A stretch of 64,000 nucleotides of DNA from Bacteroidota bacterium (GTDB lineage: Bacteria; Bacteroidota; Bacteroidia; Bacteroidales; Cfx3-03), in contig JACAUB010000001.1 of assembly GCA_013390605.1 (NCBI GenBank), positions 3,763,897 to 3,827,896 of the forward strand. Direction: 5' to 3'. This document shows, in pieces, positions 1 through 9,652 of the stretch. The notes beneath the pieces were generated by a model. The model did no database searches, was not told the DNA's origin, and saw only the letters and a program-made list of their open reading frames with translations. The position numbers and the translations under genes are program-made. How positions within the stretch are numbered: position 1 is the first letter of the stretch; every line of letters begins with the position of its first letter.

Positions 1-102
1 ATTAATAATGTATTACATGATTATCCATGTCATTTATCACAAAAATTGAAAAGGGTGTAAATACAGTATGGACTCCCCTTGCTTAATATAAAAAGTCCTT
101 TT

Positions 103-1248
103 TCATGATTGTACTATTGGTGTTGAAGGTGCAGTTTGTTTCTTTCTTAATGGTGTCAGTTTTCCTAAAAGATCAAACCAGAAAGGAGCACCTACCGATG
201 CAGCAGCAGCAGAGGCTAAAATGCCTATTACTTTCAAAAGCAGTAAGCCTAAAATATTACTCCAACATTTTTTTTGACTTAGATTCTTTACATTTGAAAC
301 CTGACTACTCGAAGCATTTACGCTATGGATACTTGTTGTATCATTACAAAAACAGGCTTTATTGAATTTCACAATAAATTGTTTCCACCCCAGAGGAATT
401 GGCTGTTGTTGTAACTTAATGGTGGCAACTCTCAAAGGTTCAGCACCAGCATTGAACGCTTGTTTAACTGAATCTGACAACTTTACACTCTTTAAGGCAG
501 ATTGCTTACTTGTGGTCAAAACTGACTGTTTTTTATCTTTTTGCACCGGCTTCAAGGTGTCTTTTGATATTGAAGTCAACTTATATGAGACGATTATATT
601 ATCACCCGATACAATATTGAGTGTATCTAATCTATTATCTCTCACAAATTGAGCACCGGAATCTGCCATCTCGGTTGCCTTATCCGGATGATCAAAGAAA
701 TATCTAACAATGTCAACACTGTCAATATTCATTCCGGCACAGATTACCAGCGCGATACTCAACGACCACAACTTAGCATTACGGGTATACCAGCTGGTTA
801 CTCTATCCATTGCATTGTCGAAAAGAAGTTCCAGATTCTTTTTTAATGTTTCCACACTTTGGTTACACTGGGCCAGCTCCATTTTTAGCCAACGTGGGAA
901 TGCACTATCTTTGTCTTTTGCCAAATATGCGTTTATGGCGTCAATTGTTGGTTTTCCATCTGTAACTAAATCTAACAAGGCATTTACAAATACTTTAGGA
1001 GGAATAAAGGAAGGAAAACTATCTGACTTTTTCTTCAGCACTTGGATAAAGGGTGAATCTATGATTTTTGTTGACATATTCTGCCAATGATCATCATAGA
1101 AAAGGTTCTGAATTGCACTTTTTAATAATTTTGATTTCGTTTTACGAAATGTAAAAATAAATTCAGTGACCCCAGTCACCATTAATGCTACCAGTAGATA
1201 AATAAAAATCAATGAAATAGCAACATCGAGTAAAGGACTGCTCATCAT
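103..1248 (-). CDS. Uncharacterised three-helix membrane protein
   Basis: A 381-residue protein of unknown function. A hydrophobic N-terminal helix lies at about residues 6-29, a second at about 158-176 (after WYTRNAKLWSLSIAL), and a third near the C terminus at about 335-358, ending in the motif GAPFWFDLLGKL. Between helices two and three is a Lys/Ser-rich region of about 150 residues, predicted to be soluble. The helix spacing and the terminal FWFDLL motif resemble a widespread family of bacterial membrane proteins annotated only as hypothetical; I know of no assigned role. Two adjacent ATG codons begin the frame and there is no clear ribosome binding site. The gene stands alone and is divergent from the TonB-dependent receptor gene. 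A membrane location is well supported; function is not. Confidence 0.75.
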   Translation of the reverse strand: MMSSPLLDVAISLIFIYLLVALMVTGVTEFIFTFRKTKSKLLKSAIQNLFYDDHWQNMSTKIIDSPFIQVLKKKSDSFPSFIPPKVFVNALLDLVTDGKPTIDAINAYLAKDKDSAFPRWLKMELAQCNQSVETLKKNLELLFDNAMDRVTSWYTRNAKLWSLSIALVICAGMNIDSVDIVRYFFDHPDKATEMADSGAQFVRDNRLDTLNIVSGDNIIVSYKLTSISKDTLKPVQKDKKQSVLTTSKQSALKSVKLSDSVKQAFNAGAEPLRVATIKLQQQPIPLGWKQFIVKFNKACFCNDTTSIHSVNASSSQVSNVKNLSQKKCWSNILGLLLLKVIGILASAAAASVGAPFWFDLLGKLTPLRKKQTAPSTPIVQS

Positions 1249-2102
1249 ACTTTCAACTGTTTATGAATTAGTTATATGCATATTGTATTAAAAATATTGT
1301 CTCCGACAGAAGGATAGCGTAAATAAAAAGATATGTTCCTTAAAGGAATAGAAGATCACTAATCAAATGCCCACTAAGGGCTTATAGAGAAAATCAAACA
1401 CCGGATAATCCGGCTTCAAACACTGTATGCATTGATCAAACGGCCCTTGAGTTAAAAACTTATTTAACCTGAACCTCCTAATCAGAGCTGGAGGAACACA
1501 TATTTCTCCATTCCCTAAAAAAACTATCATTCCCGCTTTAAAATTACAATCAATAATGCTGAATGTCAATATTTTTCATAAATACTTTAATTCCTTTAGT
1601 AAAATAAAATCCTTTGCTATCGATTTTCTATAAATATAATAGTCAAGCTTTAATAAAATCTATTTTTTGCACAAATGGAATGGGGTTTCAATCGTTCTAA
1701 TCATTCATTAAAAAGGGAAAACTGATAATTGCATTTTTGATTTTTTAACAAACCTAAAACATATTTTATGATTTCATTAACTTTTATAATATCTATTATC
1801 TGTAATATTACAAAATTATTTAATACCAAACGATTAAACTAGTTTTGCTTATGGACAACACCAAAACTTAGTATTACCACAAATAAAGATAACCTTTTAT
1901 TTTTTGGAGATTATCTAAACTAAAAATTACTATTTCAGCCAGATAGATATTTAAGAATTGTAGCGAGAGACCCATCGAAATAGTAACCACAATTTGAATC
2001 CCATCTAATTTCACGACAGAAATACGCATAATTAAAATATGGCACTGTATTTGACAAAAAATAATTATAATTTACTAAATCACCCCAACCAATCTACATG
2101 AA
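1249..2102. other. Long AT-rich intergenic region
   Basis: An 854-bp gap between two divergent genes. It is very AT-rich. A short palindrome, TTCCTTAAAGGAA, lies near 1334. A 68-codon minus-strand reading frame (1363-1569) has no recognisable motif and is not called. The promoter of the TonB-dependent receptor gene must lie in the right part, but no TAnnTTTG box at a convincing distance was seen. Nothing else is recognisable. Confidence 0.5.
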
Positions 2103-4934
2103 ATGAGAAAAGTTCTCTACTTTTTTGGCTTACTATTGTTGTGTTCTAACAATCTTTTTGCCCAATCACCTTCACGAGCTACCATTAAAGGAGTTATCTG
2201 CGATACCGCAGGTATTAGTATCCCCTCTGCCATGGTGATGTTGCTAAGTACGAAAGACTCCACCCTTGTCAACTTTACTCAGGCTGACGAGAAAGGAGCA
2301 TTCGAATTTAGAGGTCTCAAAAACAGTGGATACCTGCTAAAGGTATCACACATGAGTTACCTACCCTATCAGAAAAGCCTTCTTGTTGCTGCTACTGATG
2401 TAAACGATTTAGGCAGAATCAAGCTTAAACTAATATCGAAACAACTGATGGAGGTTGTTATTAAAGCAGCAAAAGCACCGCTCAAATTTAGGGGCGACAC
2501 GATAGAATATGATGCTTCTTCGTTCAAGGTTCCACCCGGATCGACCGTTGAAGACCTTTTGCGAAGACTCCCCGGTTTAGATGTTGATGCAGATGGAAAT
2601 ATTAAAACACAGGGTAAAGATGTAAAACGCATCTATGTTGAGGGTAAATCGTTCTTTGGTGACGACCCTAAAAGCGTTACCAAAAACCTGGGTGCTGAAG
2701 CAATCTCTAAAGTTCAGGTATTTGATGAGAAGTCTGAGCAAGCAAAACTCACCGGTATTAATGATGGTGTAAAAGATAAAGCGATGAACCTTGCGTTGAA
2801 AGATGCTTATAAACAAGGTGCTTTTGGGAAACTTACTATTGCCGGTGGAGATCAGGATCGATGGGCCATGCGAGGAAATTATAATCGTTTTAATAAAACA
2901 CAACAACTCTCCTTTATCGGTTATGGAAACAACATCAACCAAACCGGTGTAAACTGGGAAGACTATGGTGAGTTTAAAGGTCAGAATGCCTTCAATAACT
3001 ACGATAACGGTGACTTTGGATTTGGCAGTGGTGGAGGCTTTATGACTTTCAGCATTGGAGATAACATGTTGGGAAACAATTATGATGGCCGTGGATTTAC
3101 CAAGAATTATGGTGCTGGTGTAAATTATAACTACGACAAGAAGAAAACCAAATTCAGCTCAAGCTACTTCTATAATGAAACGGCACGTACCCTTGACCAG
3201 ACTTCAAAGAAAGAGACTTTTCTTCAAAATAGCAGTTTTAAGAATGCGGATACAACCCATGGTAAAGATTTCAAAGGAAATCATAGCATTGCTGTTCGTT
3301 TAGAGCAGAAAGTGGATTCAAATGATCTTTTGATTGCAAAAGCGAATATCAGTTTTAGTAATTCAACAAATAACAGTTCTTTGTTATCGCAATACAGTGA
3401 CATTAATGATATTCCTACCCGAAGTCTAAAAACAATAGATGACACTAAACTAGATGCATACAACATTACTAGTGCAGCGATCTTTCGTCACAAGTTTAAA
3501 AAACACAAAGGAGCCAGTTTTGCATGGAGTGGTGGTTTTAACGCCAGTAAATCTGATGGATTAGAAAAACCTGTTTCGTTGAATAGATTTTTTCAGGCAA
3601 ATACATACTCAGAACAGGTACAAATGATTAATAACGACAACAACAACACGTCGACACAATTCAAATCGAGCATGTTACTTACTGAACCTTTATCGAAGAA
3701 ATTCTTCTGGGAAGCCTTCTATAACTTTTCAACTACACAGAATATACAAGATAAATTATCAGAAAATGCAGCCTTACAGAATATCCGGATCGACAGTTTG
3801 TCAGCTTATTACACCAATGACGTTTTATACAATCGACTTGGAACAAATCTGAGATACTCTAATAAAGGACTCAACGCCGCTATTGGCGTAGCGAATCAGC
3901 AACTCCAACTTAAAGGAAAATATTCAATCCGCAAAGACATGCCAAATCTGCATGATCCTATTGACAAAACGTATTCAAACTTTATCCCTAACTTAAGTGT
4001 CAATTATCAAATTACGAAAACGACATTCTTAAGTACCAACTATAGTTTTGATGTACGCGAACCGACTGTTAGTCAGTTAATGCCAGCTGCAAATACCAAT
4101 AATCTGGCCTACATCGTTCAGGGGAATCCTGATTTGAAACCACAGCGTAGTCATAATATTAATTTTAATGCTTTCTATTTTAATCTGGGCTCAATGACAG
4201 GTTGGAATCTTGGTGCCAATTATCAGAATTATGAAAACCAAATTGTCTATAACCAAACTATTACCATGGTTGACAAAGTAGGTATCCAAACTGTTTCAAA
4301 AGCAGGTAATGTTAATGGTGGTGAAACTTTTTCGGTTTACTCCTTTACCAATTTCCCTATCATCAAAACCAAACTCACCATGATGATTAATGGGAACATT
4401 AATTTCAGTAGCTCTCCAACCTTTATCAACGACGTTGAAAACATCACAAAGAACAAAGCTTACTCACTGGGTACTTCATTTAATTTAACCCCAACGCCCA
4501 AATTAACGCTCGGAGTCAATGGAAGAATAAACTTCAATAATATCACTTACTCTTTCAGATCCGAACAAAATCAGAAGATCAGAAACTATACAGCAAGCTC
4601 AACTGCTAAATGGCAATTCGCAACCAAGTCGTATTTTGAAACCAACTTCGATTATTCAGTTTACAAGAACCAGAGTTTCGGGTTCAACCAATATATTCCT
4701 TTGTGGAATGCATCGGTCCGTCAGATTCTGGGAAAAGCCAATAAAATAGAAATGAGATTGGCCGCATTCGACATCTTCGACCGTAACAAGAGCATTTCGC
4801 AAACAGGAGCAATGAACTACATTCTTCGTAGTCAGGCTAACACCCTGGCTCGCTATTTTATGCTCAGCGTAAGTTATAATATCAAAGGGTTCGAAACGAA
4901 AAACAAGCGCCCCGGTATGATGGTAATTATGTAA
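2103..4934 (+). CDS. TonB-dependent outer-membrane receptor with carboxypeptidase-like N-terminal domain
   Basis: A 943-residue outer-membrane protein. A signal peptide (residues 1-20, ending LFAQ) is followed by a carboxypeptidase D regulatory-like beta-sandwich (about 25-110). Next is a plug domain with VEDLLRRLPGLDVDADG near 150, then a long beta-barrel rich in Asn/Tyr/Phe strands to the C terminus. This is the Bacteroidota outer-membrane-barrel type of receptor, which imports an unknown ligand using TonB energy. No SusD partner is adjacent, which argues against a polysaccharide utilisation locus. A GLPGLI-family gene follows after 9 bp, a pairing often seen in this phylum, so the two are probably co-transcribed. 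The ligand cannot be inferred from sequence. Confidence 0.9.
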   Translation: MRKVLYFFGLLLLCSNNLFAQSPSRATIKGVICDTAGISIPSAMVMLLSTKDSTLVNFTQADEKGAFEFRGLKNSGYLLKVSHMSYLPYQKSLLVAATDVNDLGRIKLKLISKQLMEVVIKAAKAPLKFRGDTIEYDASSFKVPPGSTVEDLLRRLPGLDVDADGNIKTQGKDVKRIYVEGKSFFGDDPKSVTKNLGAEAISKVQVFDEKSEQAKLTGINDGVKDKAMNLALKDAYKQGAFGKLTIAGGDQDRWAMRGNYNRFNKTQQLSFIGYGNNINQTGVNWEDYGEFKGQNAFNNYDNGDFGFGSGGGFMTFSIGDNMLGNNYDGRGFTKNYGAGVNYNYDKKKTKFSSSYFYNETARTLDQTSKKETFLQNSSFKNADTTHGKDFKGNHSIAVRLEQKVDSNDLLIAKANISFSNSTNNSSLLSQYSDINDIPTRSLKTIDDTKLDAYNITSAAIFRHKFKKHKGASFAWSGGFNASKSDGLEKPVSLNRFFQANTYSEQVQMINNDNNNTSTQFKSSMLLTEPLSKKFFWEAFYNFSTTQNIQDKLSENAALQNIRIDSLSAYYTNDVLYNRLGTNLRYSNKGLNAAIGVANQQLQLKGKYSIRKDMPNLHDPIDKTYSNFIPNLSVNYQITKTTFLSTNYSFDVREPTVSQLMPAANTNNLAYIVQGNPDLKPQRSHNINFNAFYFNLGSMTGWNLGANYQNYENQIVYNQTITMVDKVGIQTVSKAGNVNGGETFSVYSFTNFPIIKTKLTMMINGNINFSSSPTFINDVENITKNKAYSLGTSFNLTPTPKLTLGVNGRINFNNITYSFRSEQNQKIRNYTASSTAKWQFATKSYFETNFDYSVYKNQSFGFNQYIPLWNASVRQILGKANKIEMRLAAFDIFDRNKSISQTGAMNYILRSQANTLARYFMLSVSYNIKGFETKNKRPGMMVIM

Positions 4935-4943
4935 TAATCTTCA

Positions 4944-5783
4944 ATGTCTTATATCTTAAAAATATTCAAAATGCAACATAATGTTAGTAATATGATATTG
5001 AACAACTGCAAAACAATACAACGGATCAGGTTAATAAAAATCCTGATAATTATGCTATTCTTTGTCATGCCGCTGATTAGTTTTGCACAGAAGATAGAAG
5101 GGTCTGTTCGTTATCTGATGGTCCATAACTGGGCCAAGCAAATGGCTGCAGTTGACTATCTAAGCAAGCAGGCTACTGAACGACTGACTTATATGTCGGG
5201 AAACAGAGCTGAATACAAGAACTATTCGAGACTCTATCTCAACGCTACCCAGACAAAATATGAAGATTCGGAAGAGAGTGTTACCGGACAAAACGATGCC
5301 GGATACTCCTGGCTTAAAGATGAATACACTATTACCCGAAACTTCGAAAAGAATACTATCCGCGATGTCATTGATATGCTAGGGAAAACCTATATTATTG
5401 AAGATTCGCTTCGTGCTCCCAAGTGGAAGATTCTAAATGAGATGAAAGAGATTTCGGGACACATCTGTATGAATGCGTTTTGGAACGATACCCTCAAAAA
5501 ACAAAAAGTCATTGGATGGTTCGCATTGGACATTCCAAATAGTGGAGGCCCGGAACGTTTTATTGGACTACCCGGATTGATTCTGGAAGTTGACATTAAT
5601 AATGGCGCCTTAGTGATCACTGCCGATAAGATTGAGCAAAAAAAACTCACTACCGAACTTGATCTTCCCAGAAAGATCAAAGGAAAGAAGATCAAAGAGG
5701 CTACCTATTTTGCCATCTTAAGAAAACACTTTGAAGAAAAACGAAAGGCTGAAGAGCCACCCTTCTGGAGTATAAGATACTAG
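4944..5783 (+). CDS. GLPGLI family secreted protein
   Basis: Up to 279 residues. The family-defining motif GLPGLILEV is present at about residues 209-217, following GGPERFI. A signal peptide-like segment (LIKILIIMLFFVMPLISFAQ) sits unusually far in, at about residues 30-49. The true start may therefore be one of the internal ATGs, such as those of MQHN or MILN, rather than the first. GLPGLI proteins are restricted to Bacteroidota, are exported, and have no established biochemical function. They commonly sit beside TonB-dependent receptors with a carboxypeptidase-like domain, as here. The 9-bp gap to the receptor gene suggests one transcript, closed by the strong hairpin at 5806-5877. Confidence 0.85.
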   Translation: MSYILKIFKMQHNVSNMILNNCKTIQRIRLIKILIIMLFFVMPLISFAQKIEGSVRYLMVHNWAKQMAAVDYLSKQATERLTYMSGNRAEYKNYSRLYLNATQTKYEDSEESVTGQNDAGYSWLKDEYTITRNFEKNTIRDVIDMLGKTYIIEDSLRAPKWKILNEMKEISGHICMNAFWNDTLKKQKVIGWFALDIPNSGGPERFIGLPGLILEVDINNGALVITADKIEQKKLTTELDLPRKIKGKKIKEATYFAILRKHFEEKRKAEEPPFWSIRY

Positions 5784-5805
5784 AAAGTCATAATCTTTTT
5801 AAACG

Positions 5806-5877
5806 AAGCCATTATTTCGACCGAAGGAGAAATCTGCTAATATGTGGATTTCTTCTATCGGTCAAAATAATGGCTTT
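5806..5877 (+). terminator. Long-stem terminator after GLPGLI gene
   Basis: The arms at 5806-5834 and 5847-5876 pair over about 29 bp with a few mismatches, around a 12-nt loop. A short T-rich tail (TTTTGTTG) follows. The stem is much longer than a minimal intrinsic terminator. It closes the receptor/GLPGLI transcript. Confidence 0.75.
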
Positions 5878-6050
5878 TGTTGTTAAGCGTTCTAATGAAT
5901 CCTAAAAAATTTGGTATAAATCCAATCCTGCTTATCGGTTTAGTTGTTGAGAAAAAAATATAACAATTTAAAAAAATAATTCAAAATTTATTGAGCAAAA
6001 GCACCGCTTTATTTGTTATATAAGCAAAACCTAAAAAATTAATCTTAACA

Positions 6051-6057
6051 AAAGGAG
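6051..6057 (+). promoter_or_regulatory. Strong Shine-Dalgarno site
   Basis: AAAGGAG lies 6 nt before the ATG at 6064. Such clear ribosome binding sites are rare in this window, so it fixes the start of the dihydroorotate dehydrogenase-like gene and suggests high expression. Confidence 0.75.
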
Positions 6058-6063
6058 TTCACC

Positions 6064-7074
6064 ATGACCGATTTAAAATCTACTTATATGGGGCTTAGCT
6101 TAAAGAACCCCATTATAGTTGGCGCTAACCCAATGGTTACGAAGCTAGATAACTTAAAGAAATTTGAAGATGCCGGTGCTGCCGCTGTGGTTTATAAGAC
6201 ATTATTCGAAGAACAGATTCACCTTGAAAGCATCAAGTTACAGTCTGAGCTGACCGAATATGATGAAAGAGGTGCAGAAATGGTAAATATCCATCCTCAT
6301 TTAGAGCATGCAGGTCCTGCCGAACATCTTTTTAATATCACAAAGGCTAAAGAGGCTTTAGAAATTCCTCTTATTGCAAGTTTGAATTGCGTTTATCAGG
6401 AAACATGGCTTGAATATGCAGTAGAGCTAGCTAAAACAGGAGTGGATGGCCTGGAATTAAACTTCTTTGCAACCCCCAAAGACCTTCAAACGGATTCGGC
6501 TACCATAGAAGACAAGAGAGCTTCTATTCTTAAAGAGATTAAAAAAATAGTTCAAATTCCGGTTAGTGTAAAATTAAGCTCTTTTTACACAAATCCACTG
6601 AACATGGTTGGTAAACTATCTGAAGCCGGTGCTGATGCTTTTGTTTTATTTAATCGCCTTTTCGAACCCGAAATAGACATTACTACTCAATCACACGTTG
6701 CGAAATTAGAGCTGAGTGCAGAAGGTGATTATAAAATGTCATTGCGTTATATTGGAATGCTTTACGATAATATTAATGCCAGTCTTTGCGCTAACTCAGG
6801 CATCTATGAGGGTGCTGATGTAATTAAGCTATTATTAGCCGGAGCTGATACTGTTCAGGTAGTAAGCACAATCTATAAGCACAAACCTGTTCAGATTACG
6901 AAGATGCTCAACGATATTTCAAGTTGGATGGAAAAAAATAATTATGCATCTGTTAATGAATTCAGAGGCAAACTTGCACGTGTAAACACAAAAGATCCTT
7001 TTGTTTACAAACGGGCTCAATATATCGATCTTATCCTTCGTTCAGAAGATTTATTAAAAGGAACAACTGTTTAA
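6064..7074 (+). CDS. Dihydroorotate dehydrogenase-like FMN protein
   Basis: A 336-residue TIM-barrel protein of the dihydroorotate dehydrogenase-like family. The start is typical for the fold (YMGLSLKNPIIVGANPM). Substrate and FMN-side motifs follow (LIASLNCV near 106, VSVKLSSFYTNPLNM near 182, and CANSGIYEGADVIKLLLAGAD near 243-263, which binds FMN phosphate). These stand-alone proteins are usually annotated as dihydroorotate dehydrogenase-like because they diverge from true PyrD; the residue normally acting as catalytic base is not clearly conserved. The substrate is therefore uncertain, though an FMN-dependent oxidoreductase role is likely. It is a single-gene transcript with a strong ribosome binding site and a terminator shared with the convergent CPBP gene. 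Confidence 0.85.
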   Translation: MTDLKSTYMGLSLKNPIIVGANPMVTKLDNLKKFEDAGAAAVVYKTLFEEQIHLESIKLQSELTEYDERGAEMVNIHPHLEHAGPAEHLFNITKAKEALEIPLIASLNCVYQETWLEYAVELAKTGVDGLELNFFATPKDLQTDSATIEDKRASILKEIKKIVQIPVSVKLSSFYTNPLNMVGKLSEAGADAFVLFNRLFEPEIDITTQSHVAKLELSAEGDYKMSLRYIGMLYDNINASLCANSGIYEGADVIKLLLAGADTVQVVSTIYKHKPVQITKMLNDISSWMEKNNYASVNEFRGKLARVNTKDPFVYKRAQYIDLILRSEDLLKGTTV

Positions 7075-7135
7075 TAAGAGTGGGAAGCGTTAGCTGAAGA
7101 CAAATATGCGAACTTAACTAAAAATATCTATTTAT

Positions 7136-7166
7136 AAAAAAGGCCTCAAATATGGAGGCCTTTTTT
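7136..7166. terminator. Bidirectional intrinsic terminator
   Basis: GGCCTC (7142-7147) pairs with GAGGCC (7155-7160) around a 7-nt loop. An A-run lies on the left and a T6-run on the right. It can stop both the plus-strand dihydroorotate dehydrogenase-like transcript and the convergent minus-strand CPBP/M28 transcript. Confidence 0.85.
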
Positions 7167-7179
7167 ATGTGTTCGTTTT

Positions 7180-8046
7180 TCATCGATGTTTCCAGAAAGG
7201 AGCTATAATCTTACCTTGCTTTTTGGCCATCCACAAAAACAGCAGACCAACTACCAACCCCAGGAGAAGTGCCTGCAATGAGTTTTCAGGACCGAAAGCA
7301 CCACCTGTTAATAATTCAGGACCACTAATCTTACTGGTCACCAAACTCTTGTTTAATCCATTGCCCGAAATGATTGTACCATATATTCCGCCTTCCGAAA
7401 AGTTCCAGGCAAAATGAATAAATATAGGTAGCCATAAATTTCTTGAATAGATATAAGCAGCGCCAAGTAATACCCCCGCTTCCATAGTAATTGCAATCGC
7501 CGAAAATATAGTGCTATTTTGATTTGCAAGATGTCCAAAACCAAAGATAGATGATGAAATGATAAGGGCAAAAACAGAGCCTAGTTTCTCTTCGGTAATC
7601 CGGAAGATAATTCCCCGAAACAATACCTCCTCGAATATAGCTGATGAAATCGCCATCGCCAATGCTGGAATCAAAAAAGAGACCGGATGAAAATCAATGA
7701 TGGAGTAGGCTTTGCCAAAATACATGATCAGAATAACCATCGACAAAATACCAAACCCAACAGAGAGACCCAACATAGCATTATATCCAACCCGATTAAA
7801 CGAGAGCTCTCTTATCTTTCGGTTTTCATAAAATTTAAACAGATAATAATAAGAACCCAAAGCAACAGCTGATGCCAGCAAAGCAGCAATCAAGCTCTTC
7901 AATTCATTACTTAACCCAAAATGTTTAATAACGTCTTGACTAAACTTCTGAACCGTTAACATTGCAATAATGAGAACGGCCACTCCGACGATAATTTTCG
8001 TTAGTGGAAAGTTGATAAATTTTATTGTGCCCGATTTTAGCTCCAT
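7180..8046 (-). CDS. CPBP family intramembrane metalloprotease
   Basis: A 288-residue polytopic membrane protein of the CPBP/CAAX protease (Rce1-type) family. The three catalytic signatures are intact: EEVLFRG at 139-145, FGFGH at 168-172 and HFAWNF at 211-216, which carry the Glu/Arg/His/Asn residues of the active site. About seven to eight hydrophobic helices surround them. The family cleaves membrane or prenylated substrates; some members process peptides or confer bacteriocin immunity. The substrate here is unknown. The gene lies 43 bp after the M28 peptidase gene on the same strand and shares its terminator, so the two are probably co-transcribed. Confidence 0.88.
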   Translation of the reverse strand: MELKSGTIKFINFPLTKIIVGVAVLIIAMLTVQKFSQDVIKHFGLSNELKSLIAALLASAVALGSYYYLFKFYENRKIRELSFNRVGYNAMLGLSVGFGILSMVILIMYFGKAYSIIDFHPVSFLIPALAMAISSAIFEEVLFRGIIFRITEEKLGSVFALIISSSIFGFGHLANQNSTIFSAIAITMEAGVLLGAAYIYSRNLWLPIFIHFAWNFSEGGIYGTIISGNGLNKSLVTSKISGPELLTGGAFGPENSLQALLLGLVVGLLFLWMAKKQGKIIAPFWKHR

Positions 8047-8089
8047 CTTATTAAGGTTTTTTTATGTTTCTTTCCACAACGTTGGTTAC

Positions 8090-9652
8090 TTATTTATCTT
8101 CAGGTAGATAATATCCTTTACGTGATAAAAGGTGATCCAGATTAGCCACACCGTAGGCAACAATAGCGGTAACAATGGAAGCATGTTCCTGATATTCAGG
8201 AATACTCTTGTTATAGGTGTCTCTTTCAGTATGCCAAATCTCGCCATAGTTAAAATCATATCCTTTTGAGTCAACCAATCCAAAAGTCAAGGTTGGCACT
8301 CCTCTCATTGCAAAAGGACTTGCATCTGTTCCGCCCAATGATTTAGGTTTTCTGAAGGGCTCATGTTTGGTTAGTGTAAATGGAAAATCAGGATTAATAC
8401 CATTCAATGGCTCACAAATCTTCTTCATATCGTCCATCATTGCTTCAGGAACACTCAGATTATTAGGCACCAACGGTCCACCATCACGATTGAACATATT
8501 TGAAATCTTATCGAGTTTCCCCTCATTTTTTTTGATCCAGCTTTGTGATCCATATAACCCGAACTCTTCACCAGCAAACAAACAGAAAAGCATGGTCCGT
8601 TTTGGTTTCCCTCCCGCTTTTATGATTAAACGAGCAGCCTCCAGCGTAGGCGAAGCTCCGGAACCATCATCAACACCGCCAGCAGCCACATCAAATGCAT
8701 CCAGGTGTCCACTAACAATTACATATTCATCCGGAAATTCAGTACCGGGAATAATACCAATTACATTATGATACTTCACCGGACCCATCTTGAAATAGTT
8801 ACGAATATCAAATTCCAACTCAAAACGTTGACGCTCTTTGGCCATCTGTTCAATAATCTTATACTGATGCTCATCGAGCTTTATATCAGGTGTAGTTGGA
8901 AGTGTTTCAAATGTAAGACTATCTATATTTTTACGATCGTATAAAACCCTGATTGGATTAGCTGCCGACTGGATCGTTCCTAATATACCCGCTTCTTTCA
9001 TCTGTTTATAAAACAATGCAGGTTCGTCTTTTAGCGGAAGTAATTTTATCGGTTCAACTTTATCTCCATTCTTGAAATTGAGCACTCTGATAGAATCATT
9101 TTGCTTTTCGATGATCAGATTTTCAGCAATCATTGATGCTCGTCTTTTATCAGCAGCTTTCGAAAGGTCAACAGGCCATCCTGTATTTTCTCCGGTAATC
9201 AATACCCAGGCTCCTTTAAGTTTTCCCTTCATTCGATCAAACTGAGCTTGCGTTTTTGGTTCAAGTACCACATGGCCTTTTTGGATGCCTTTTGTCCCTG
9301 AAGTATAAGATGGCGTTGCAAAATGCAGAATCATTCCATTATCGCTTAACATACGACCAAACCAGGCACCCCGATTAAAACCAACCGGTAATGTACCCGA
9401 TTCTTCCATTTCAACCTTCATACCCCACTTCTTAAACTGGTAAGCACACCATTCTGCTGCATTTGCATAGGCATCAGAACCGATCAAACGACCACCAAAC
9501 CGATTACACAACACATCCAGATGGTTCATGGTTTGATTATCAGTTTTCCCAATTTCAATAATATTCTTTACGACCTTATTGTTTTGTGAAAATCCTGTAA
9601 ACGAAAGCAATACAAGACTAAAAAGAACTGTAGTTAAAAAAAACTGTTTCAT
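8090..9652 (-). CDS. Secreted M28 family zinc aminopeptidase/carboxypeptidase Q-like
   Basis: A 520-residue secreted peptidase. The start at 9652 is chosen over an upstream in-frame ATG because it begins a clean signal peptide (residues 1-22, ending TGFSQ). The M28 di-zinc site is complete: SGHLDAFD (His316), GGVDDGSG (Asp328/329), AGEEFGLYGS (Glu362/363), NRDGG (Asp390) and EIWHTERD (His474). A protease-associated-like insertion occupies about 110-250. The pattern resembles plasma glutamate carboxypeptidase (carboxypeptidase Q) and its bacterial relatives, which remove terminal residues from small peptides. It would act in the periplasm or outside the cell. It is the first gene of a probable two-gene unit with the CPBP protease. 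Confidence 0.9.
   Translation of the reverse strand: MKQFFLTTVLFSLVLLSFTGFSQNNKVVKNIIEIGKTDNQTMNHLDVLCNRFGGRLIGSDAYANAAEWCAYQFKKWGMKVEMEESGTLPVGFNRGAWFGRMLSDNGMILHFATPSYTSGTKGIQKGHVVLEPKTQAQFDRMKGKLKGAWVLITGENTGWPVDLSKAADKRRASMIAENLIIEKQNDSIRVLNFKNGDKVEPIKLLPLKDEPALFYKQMKEAGILGTIQSAANPIRVLYDRKNIDSLTFETLPTTPDIKLDEHQYKIIEQMAKERQRFELEFDIRNYFKMGPVKYHNVIGIIPGTEFPDEYVIVSGHLDAFDVAAGGVDDGSGASPTLEAARLIIKAGGKPKRTMLFCLFAGEEFGLYGSQSWIKKNEGKLDKISNMFNRDGGPLVPNNLSVPEAMMDDMKKICEPLNGINPDFPFTLTKHEPFRKPKSLGGTDASPFAMRGVPTLTFGLVDSKGYDFNYGEIWHTERDTYNKSIPEYQEHASIVTAIVAYGVANLDHLLSRKGYYLPEDK

Noticed and set aside
1363..1569. 68-codon minus-strand reading frame upstream of the TonB-dependent receptor
   Set aside because: No recognisable motif, no ribosome binding site and no terminator; it lies in a long AT-rich gap and is most likely chance.
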